This document shows positions 49,701 to 53,666 of a stretch of DNA of 53,666 nt, one piece after another. The stretch's first letter is position 1; every line of letters begins with the position of its first letter. Under the pieces are notes generated by a model, which saw nothing but the letters and a program-made list of their open reading frames with translations, searched no databases and had not been told where the DNA came from. Source of the DNA: a bacterium (GTDB lineage: Bacteria; T1Sed10-126); assembly GCA_003554945.1 (NCBI GenBank), contig PWHN01000032.1, forward strand, positions 1 to 53,666, in the 5' to 3' direction. The position numbers were made by a program, and so were the translations under genes.

Positions 49701-50141
49701 ACTGTATTGACTCTTGTTGTAATTCCTGTCGTCTATACCCTTTTCTCTCAGATTTCTAACGTCTGTTCCCGTAACTGCTGGAAATTGTTCAGCTTTGTTT
49801 TCGCGATGCTCACCCTGGTCCTTGCTCTCTGGTCGGCTTATTTCGCCGTCTATTACACGACCGGTGCTGAAATGATTCTCATGCTTGTGTTTGCGCTTTT
49901 ATTACTTGTTTTCGATATTTTACTGATTGGGCGACAGAGTTTTGCCCGCCTCTACCAGCTTATTTTTGTGCTCTTTTTCTTCATTGGCGGACTTATATGG
50001 TTTTTCCCTGAAATAGCCGGAACAATATTTATAAAAATTGATCCTGTGTATTCCGGTGTTATTCTGGCTCTCTACGGCTTTTTGGGAGCTCTGTTTCTAT
50101 ATCCGCCGGGGGTGCGCTGCATGCTTGGAGGTGAAGAATGA
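46728..50141 (+). CDS. RND efflux permease (HAE1 type) with extra C-terminal membrane domain
   Basis: 1137 residues. Normal RND layout: MIWNRCIKRPVFTTVIFLVLV, FPDIEFPVVNVNVILPGAEPE, proton-relay GIVVDDAVVILE with the Asp pair of multidrug pumps, and MLVGLVTKNGILLVDYTN in helix 10. After the normal end (VYTLFSQI) about 110 more residues add four hydrophobic segments (LFSFVFAMLTLVLALWSAYF; MILMLVFALLLLVFDILLIG; LYQLIFVLFFFIGGLIWFF; GVILALYGFLGALFLY). The tail is unusual for the family. It overlaps the PG0541-like gene by 4 bp. Confidence 0.93.
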   Translation: MIWNRCIKRPVFTTVIFLVLVIFGIYGYFDLPIRNFPDIEFPVVNVNVILPGAEPEVVETEIVEPLEEEINTIEGLEELQSTASEQRGSVTAEFELERDIDVAAQDVRDAVERARRDLPADAEAPIVRKMDMDARPIVWITLTGDERWDPIDLSTYADENIVERLEPLSGVGRVMIGGEQRYAVRLELDHEKMAAHRVTVHDVVQTIQANNLDIPAGRVESERREFTVKTLGRFDEPEPLNDLIIDHRDGQPVRIGDVGQARDGVESDRQIARFNSEQAVGLGIVQQSGANTVEVADLVRERMEEIEEDLPAGLEYEIASDQSRFIRESIFDLQISILLATILVFFVIMFFLRSLGATVITTIAIPSSLAVGLALIYFFGFSMNVITLLALILVIGIVVDDAVVILESSYRHLEEGANARAAARVGTTEVAFAAIANTLSLGAVFIPVALTRGLIGRIFYQFGITVAVTVFASTFTALTLTPMLCSRFLAHSESRSRLSIGIDKFLDLLAIGYEKLLDWSLAYRWLVVLLAIGAMLLGIYFFSGLSTEFQPDIDAAEFAISFETPQGATLPETERFASKIEDYLQTLPEVNHVFMAIGLGMGGGGGEVNRGMIMVDLVAPEDREDHQQVIMDQVRRKIEEFPDGRGFTIQLGGPGGGEAPLQMAIQHDDLDELDEQREAIVEWMREQEEFVGVDYDLSMDLPQVEVEFNRELAASHGITISEISQTMRYLLSQTDITEIERAHQRYEVIPETHERGRSVPVLLEDFYIRSPEGEMISLSNLVHTEETVGPSEIARFNRRRAVTISASTPPGVAMGDANRKLQEHLAETLPPGFTFESTGEADMMEESFQYLTESLLLGIIFVYLVMAAQFESFLHPLTIMMTLPLAAVGAFGLLYLFDMTFNVFSFIGIIMLVGLVTKNGILLVDYTNVLRARGHDLFAAAAEAGRVRFRPVLMTAASTILGMMPIALGYGMGGEARAPMGWAVAGGMFSSTVLTLVVIPVVYTLFSQISNVCSRNCWKLFSFVFAMLTLVLALWSAYFAVYYTTGAEMILMLVFALLLLVFDILLIGRQSFARLYQLIFVLFFFIGGLIWFFPEIAGTIFIKIDPVYSGVILALYGFLGALFLYPPGVRCMLGGEE

Positions 50142-50458
50142 AGTTACTGCATCTGACTTTTCATTTTGAATACCGTGAAGCCATAGAGAAAATTCTCGAC
50201 GAACAGGGTGTGCAAAATTATGTGGTTTATCCGATGATGGAGGGCAAGGACATTGACGGTAAACACTTCGGTTCGAAAATTCATCCGGGTAACGTCTCTG
50301 TGATTGAGGCCCAGGTGGAGGAAGACCAGATAGAGCAACTTTTTGAGAAACTAAGTGAGTTCAAGCACGCCAAAAGGTCACGCTATCATCTTGAAGCCTT
50401 AATCCTACCAATAGAGAGAAAGATTGAGCGAGAAATTAAGTTGGAAAGGGAAGAATAG
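50138..50458 (+). CDS. PG0541-type transporter-associated protein (PII-like fold)
   Basis: 106 residues: MKLLHLTFHFEYREAIEKIL, a DEQGVQNYVVYPMMEGKDIDG core and VSVIEAQVEEDQIEQLFEKL, an alpha-beta ferredoxin-like pattern. Genes of this type follow RND pumps in several anaerobes and are thought to be cytosolic pump-associated or regulatory proteins. The four-base overlap with the pump and its C-terminal addition hint at contact between the two. The tail is charged (ERKIEREIKLEREE). It converges on, and overlaps by 23 bp, the PAP2 gene. Confidence 0.8.
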   Translation: MKLLHLTFHFEYREAIEKILDEQGVQNYVVYPMMEGKDIDGKHFGSKIHPGNVSVIEAQVEEDQIEQLFEKLSEFKHAKRSRYHLEALILPIERKIEREIKLEREE

Positions 50459-50999
50459 AGGTTAGCCGGGGATAGAGTTTCTCCTCAAGGTAAGCAGCCA
50501 GTATTCCACAGGCTCCCCCCACAAACCAGCCGGTAACTATATCCAGCGGGTAGTGAACCCCGACGATAACTCGCGAAATTCCAACCAGGACGGTCAGCAA
50601 AATGACAATCCATTTAGTATACTGATTGCCGTAGCGGTAGAAAACGTAGGCGAAAACAGCCGTAGCAACGGCGTGGTTGCTGGGCAGGGAATAGTCTTCC
50701 GACGGAGAGACGTAAGGCTCAGCCCCTGTTAAGGGGGTGAACTCTGCTGTATGATAGGGCCGTAGTCTCTGGAAAATATTCTGCAGTAGCTCGCTGGCGG
50801 GATAGCTGATAAGCTGTCCAAGCGTAACCACGGCCGGGATTTTCCATGTTTCATGATTTCTTACATACAACCAGCGCAGCCATAGAACTGCGAGTAAGAA
50901 GGCGAAAGCTTCCTGACTGTAGCGGGCTATCATGGTCCAGAAACCCGGCAAAAAAGTATTGTTGACTATGAAGCCGATTGTTTCTGCGGATATCATCAT
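50436..50999 (-). CDS. PAP2-family membrane phosphatase
   Basis: 187 residues, about five helices, with the three phosphatase motifs: FQRLRPYH, PSNHAVA and SRVIVGVHYPLDIVTG. Such enzymes dephosphorylate undecaprenyl pyrophosphate (BcrC-type) or phosphatidyl lipids at the outer face of the inner membrane. Overlaps folA by 4 bp (ATGA), so it is co-translated with it. Confidence 0.9.
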   Translation of the reverse strand: MMISAETIGFIVNNTFLPGFWTMIARYSQEAFAFLLAVLWLRWLYVRNHETWKIPAVVTLGQLISYPASELLQNIFQRLRPYHTAEFTPLTGAEPYVSPSEDYSLPSNHAVATAVFAYVFYRYGNQYTKWIVILLTVLVGISRVIVGVHYPLDIVTGWFVGGACGILAAYLEEKLYPRLTSILPFPT

Positions 51000-51493
51000 T
51001 TTTCAGCCTTTCTAATGAATTTATAGGTTTTAAAAGCCCACGGGTTTTCCTTGTCCGGCTGTTTTTTTAAAATTATTTCCTGTCGCCAGTTTTCCATATT
51101 TATGTCGGGAAAGTATACATCTCCCTCAAAAGTAGCGTTAATAACCGAGAGATATATTTTCCCGGCCCGTGGTAGGAACTGTCGATACACGGTAGCCCCG
51201 CCGATAATCATTATTTCACTGCTATTTCCTGCAATTTGTAACGCTTCTTCGATGGAACTAACAGTATGACAGCCCCGGGGGTGAAAGTCATCGTCGTTAC
51301 TCAGCACTATATTTTTTCTTTGTTCCAGTGGTTTTTTCAGGCTTTTAAATGTTTTGCGACCCATGACCACCGGTTTGTTTAAAGTTAGCCTTCGAAATAG
51401 CTTTAACTCGGCTGGCAAATGCCAGGGTAATTTCATTTCACTGCCCAGCAACCAGTTCTTATCTACGGCTGCGATCAGGGAAATAGCAGACAT
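50996..51493 (-). CDS. folA: Dihydrofolate reductase
   Basis: 165 residues: SLIAAVDKNWLLGSEMKLPWHLPAELKLFRRLT (NADPH and folate contacts, with Glu of the PW-LP-EL segment in place of the usual Asp), VVMGRKTFKSL, IMIIGGATVYRQFLP, and a typical C-terminal strand set. Supplies tetrahydrofolate; trimethoprim target. ATG preceded by AAAGGA. No thymidylate synthase gene is adjacent, which is unusual for folA but possible with ThyX. Confidence 0.95.
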   Translation of the reverse strand: MSAISLIAAVDKNWLLGSEMKLPWHLPAELKLFRRLTLNKPVVMGRKTFKSLKKPLEQRKNIVLSNDDDFHPRGCHTVSSIEEALQIAGNSSEIMIIGGATVYRQFLPRAGKIYLSVINATFEGDVYFPDINMENWRQEIILKKQPDKENPWAFKTYKFIRKAEK

Positions 51494-51511
51494 GCTCGGT
51501 CCTTTCCGTCC

Positions 51512-52417
51512 TCACATCTTCAGGTCTTCGAGGTCAAGCTCTTTTGATTTTGAATCCTTGCTTTGTCTACTATCCTGCTTCTTCTTTGATTTTCCTGGCG
51601 TCTGTTTCCGGTTCTTTTTCTGCTTGCCGGGCTTCATTTCAAATTCATCTGGAAGTGTCAGATTAAATTCAGCCAGAAATTCAGCTATTTCTTCTTCGCT
51701 GTATTTTATCTGCTGAAGCTGCGGGTTTATTTTCTTGGGGAGGACCCAGGCAAAGTTAATTACTGAGGTATCACCATCCACTTCCAGTGTGTGATACTTA
51801 TTTACCATGGCGACATAGTTGTGGACGTCCTCTTCGGCAAACGCCAGGTCGTTGTCCCGGATGAAGTTAAGCAGCACTTCAATGTGGTATTTGTTCTGCT
51901 GAATCGGGTTGGTCAGCATATTTTTTTTCCTGTTACCGTTGTATTCTTTGATCTGGGTCCACTTCTCGTCATTGGCGTGACCTTGCAGGGTGCCGCTGTA
52001 GGCTTTTGTTTCAATCACAAATAAACCGGCCGGAGTAACAACCACATGGTCCATCTGAGCCGGTCGATTTCGAGGTTCTGCCTGCAGGTCGTTTAAAATC
52101 AGACAGTTGTCCGGCAGATCGTTTTCCAGTATTTCGGTTGCAAACTCTTCGCCAGATTTACCGTAGTCAAACCGAGCTGCGTCGGCAATATTCTGTTTTG
52201 ATTTTACGTAGTGGCTGACTGCCAAAAAAAGCATAATACCGCCAAAAATTAGCCAGCCAAAACCTTCATACAGAAACCAGTATGCCAGCCCCCAGAGGAC
52301 CAGCAGAACGCCAGCGGCTAATTCGCCGTATTGTATCATGGTAAGTATGGAGCTCTCCTTGCGCAGCGATTCGCTTTCGGCGGAAAGTGTATCCTCTTCG
52401 GTTAATACAATTGCCAT
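51512..52417 (-). CDS. NERD-domain membrane protein
   Basis: 301 residues. Two adjacent helices (GELAAGVLLVLWGLAYWFL and LIFGGIMLFLAVSHYV) precede a nuclease-related NERD domain with GKSGEEFATEIL, PAQMDHVVVTPAGLFVIETKAYSG and NPIQQNKYHIEVL. A basic tail (KPGKQKKNRKQTPGKSKKKQ) ends the protein. The Asp and Glu-x-Lys positions of the PD-(D/E)XK core are kept, so nuclease activity is possible. GGGAGG upstream of ATG. Confidence 0.88.
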   Translation of the reverse strand: MAIVLTEEDTLSAESESLRKESSILTMIQYGELAAGVLLVLWGLAYWFLYEGFGWLIFGGIMLFLAVSHYVKSKQNIADAARFDYGKSGEEFATEILENDLPDNCLILNDLQAEPRNRPAQMDHVVVTPAGLFVIETKAYSGTLQGHANDEKWTQIKEYNGNRKKNMLTNPIQQNKYHIEVLLNFIRDNDLAFAEEDVHNYVAMVNKYHTLEVDGDTSVINFAWVLPKKINPQLQQIKYSEEEIAEFLAEFNLTLPDEFEMKPGKQKKNRKQTPGKSKKKQDSRQSKDSKSKELDLEDLKM

Positions 52418-52431
52418 TTAAATTACCTCCC

Positions 52432-52462
52432 AATAAAAATACGCAGCTTTTAAAAAAAGCTG
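52432..52462 (-). terminator. Terminator after the right-edge membrane protein
   Basis: On the minus strand CAGCTTTT-TTT-AAAAGCTG (52444-52462) is followed by CGTATTTTTATT. It lies about 50 bp after the membrane-protein stop, before the NERD gene. Confidence 0.6.
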
Positions 52463-52512
52463 GAGAATCAGCCAGCAATTATTTCTGAAAAAGTATAAAT
52501 TTTATATCCTTG

Positions 52513-53666
52513 TTAGGCAAGGAAGCGGTAGGAATAAAGGAAGAAACCGAATAAAAATGCCAGGATTACCCAGACAACTATTATTGTTGTGCCAGTGAAA
52601 TTTAAGGGGGCGAGGAGAAACAGCATGATGATTCCCGTCAGTAAAAATAAATTGCCAAAAAGACCGGCCCAGTCCTGTTTTTTAAAGTAGCGGAGTAAAA
52701 TACCGCCAATGCAGAAAGCAGTTATGGCCAGAGCCAGTCCACTTACAAACCTGGGATTAGTTAAGAGCTTAAAAGGAGCCTCTTCTTGAGGTGTTTGAGG
52801 AAGCAGACGTACAAGCCAGTAGATGGTTCCTGCAAAAAAGTATGAAAAACCGGCCATAACCGGTCCGATCAGGTTAAGCAGTCCGCCAAGCAAGGAGATA
52901 ACAACGGCGCCGCTAAATAAAATTAATACCAGAGTGAGGCTTGAAAACTGGTGGTAAAGACCAACTCCAACCAGCAAAAAACCGGTAAAGATAAATGTTT
53001 CCAGTATCTCTTTTTTCTCTGTGAGAAAATAATTTGTTGCTAACCCCCAGGTCAGGTAGATAAATGTGAACAGGTAAGTGAACGGAGCCAGCAGGTCGGG
53101 GTTGAGCTGGAAAACCAGGTGAGCGGCCCCGAGATAAAATAGGCTGCCAAGGCTGAACAGTTGTAATAAGTACCGTAATTTTATAGGACTGGAGGTGAGA
53201 TTTATTCTCAAGCAAAGCTCGTGGCCAAAGTAAAGAATTAACATCCAGAGGAAAATTATCGCTGCCCTGGTTGGTGCAAGGACAAGCGGGAGGGAAGAAA
53301 AATAGATGAGAGCTGTGGCGAAAAGAGAGAGCGGTAAAAATTCAAACCAGTTTTGCCGGGAAAATATTTTCAAAGCGACCAGGTTTAACATAGCCAGGTA
53401 AGCCAGCAGGAGAAATAGATAAGGGGCGTCCGGGAGCAAAAAAGGAGCCGGGAATGCAAACAAAAAGCTAAAAATGACCGGGGCTCTTAGGTTATAAGTC
53501 AAACCCGCCCCGAGCAATAGTCCGGCGAAAAGAAGCACGATTAAGAAGCCGCTCTGTTGTGGTAATAGCCCTAATTGCTGGTTTAGAAGATATATAGTCA
53601 GAAATAAAGCTGCTGCGAAGACAACCAGGGTGCCGCTTATTGCCAGCTCTAAGCCCAGCCGCCAGC
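52513..53666 (-). CDS. Multi-spanning membrane protein, partial at right edge
   Basis: The frame stays open from its stop at 52513 to the window edge. Although a GTG occurs at 53538, upstream codons continue a hydrophobic sequence (GLELAISGTLVVFAAALFLT, then YLLNQQLGLLPQQSGFL), so the start is beyond 53666. The visible 384 residues form at least twelve membrane segments with few polar loops, resembling the DUF2339/DUF2157-like large membrane proteins, but I cannot name the family with certainty. Function unknown. Followed by a terminator hairpin. Confidence 0.75.
   Translation of the reverse strand, partial: WRLGLELAISGTLVVFAAALFLTIYLLNQQLGLLPQQSGFLIVLLFAGLLLGAGLTYNLRAPVIFSFLFAFPAPFLLPDAPYLFLLLAYLAMLNLVALKIFSRQNWFEFLPLSLFATALIYFSSLPLVLAPTRAAIIFLWMLILYFGHELCLRINLTSSPIKLRYLLQLFSLGSLFYLGAAHLVFQLNPDLLAPFTYLFTFIYLTWGLATNYFLTEKKEILETFIFTGFLLVGVGLYHQFSSLTLVLILFSGAVVISLLGGLLNLIGPVMAGFSYFFAGTIYWLVRLLPQTPQEEAPFKLLTNPRFVSGLALAITAFCIGGILLRYFKKQDWAGLFGNLFLLTGIIMLFLLAPLNFTGTTIIVVWVILAFLFGFFLYSYRFLA

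Overview
The window reads as a chromosomal stretch of a diderm (outer-membrane) bacterium living with arsenic and heavy metals. Two tripartite RND pumps, a TolC channel, lipoprotein adaptors and several signal-peptide beta-barrels require an outer membrane. A GerMN-domain protein and strong GGAGG ribosome sites with many GTG/TTG starts recall diderm Firmicutes, and the visibly acidic proteins would suit a halophile such as the Halanaerobiales. A subtilase with a 'PNPYRP' C-terminal domain next to a PorV-like barrel also fits other deep diderm phyla. I cannot assign the phylum from sequence alone.

Layout. 1-3.5 kb: C-terminal remnant of an IS91-type transposase, then ilvB and a cysteine desulfurase on the minus strand. 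3.8-8.3 kb: a plus-strand sulfur/redox cluster (DsrE, lipoamide-dehydrogenase-like flavoenzyme, OsmC, ArsR-rhodanese fusion, methyltransferase) ending in a deletion scar where an alanine dehydrogenase/transhydrogenase fragment meets a sugar-epimerase-like fragment head to head. 8.4-9.7 kb: an AAA/DUF4143 ATPase preceded by three 23-bp-spaced repeats. 9.9-26 kb: metal resistance and transport, with a CadA/ZntA P-type ATPase, ArsC with a TetR regulator, a divergent RND adaptor and pump, an ArsR gene bracketed by near-identical palindromes, a rhodanese lipoprotein, an MFS transporter, an ABC-2 exporter, and an acr3-permease-thioredoxin group. 26-30 kb: two tRNA genes, a beta-barrel/TPR protein, small orphan genes, an LA_2272-type repeat protein and a GerMN protein. 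30-39 kb: diaminopropionate ammonia-lyase, umuDC with a candidate SOS operator, a housekeeping operon (Nif3, zinc ribbon, RNase HI, HU, HAD phosphatase) and a DegP/HtrA protease. 39-43 kb: an envelope operon of phosphoesterase, subtilase, PorV-like barrel and a second beta-barrel. 43.6-50.5 kb: a complete TetR-TolC-adaptor-RND-PG0541 efflux operon with a clear promoter and operator. 50.4-53.7 kb: PAP2 phosphatase, dihydrofolate reductase, a NERD protein and a multi-spanning membrane protein that runs off the right edge.

Working together. Arsenate would be reduced by ArsC (thioredoxin-coupled type) and arsenite exported by Acr3. The YraQ/ArsP-type permease and its CxxC thioredoxin-like partner probably add a second arsenical route, and CadA would export divalent soft metals. 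The DsrE, OsmC and rhodanese proteins suggest handling of persulfides or reactive sulfur alongside arsenic. The intergenic spaces hold several families of dispersed inverted-repeat elements, including two 180-190 bp composite copies and a 72-bp block present twice in opposite orientation. Together with the gene remnants they mark this as a rearranged, accessory-rich region.
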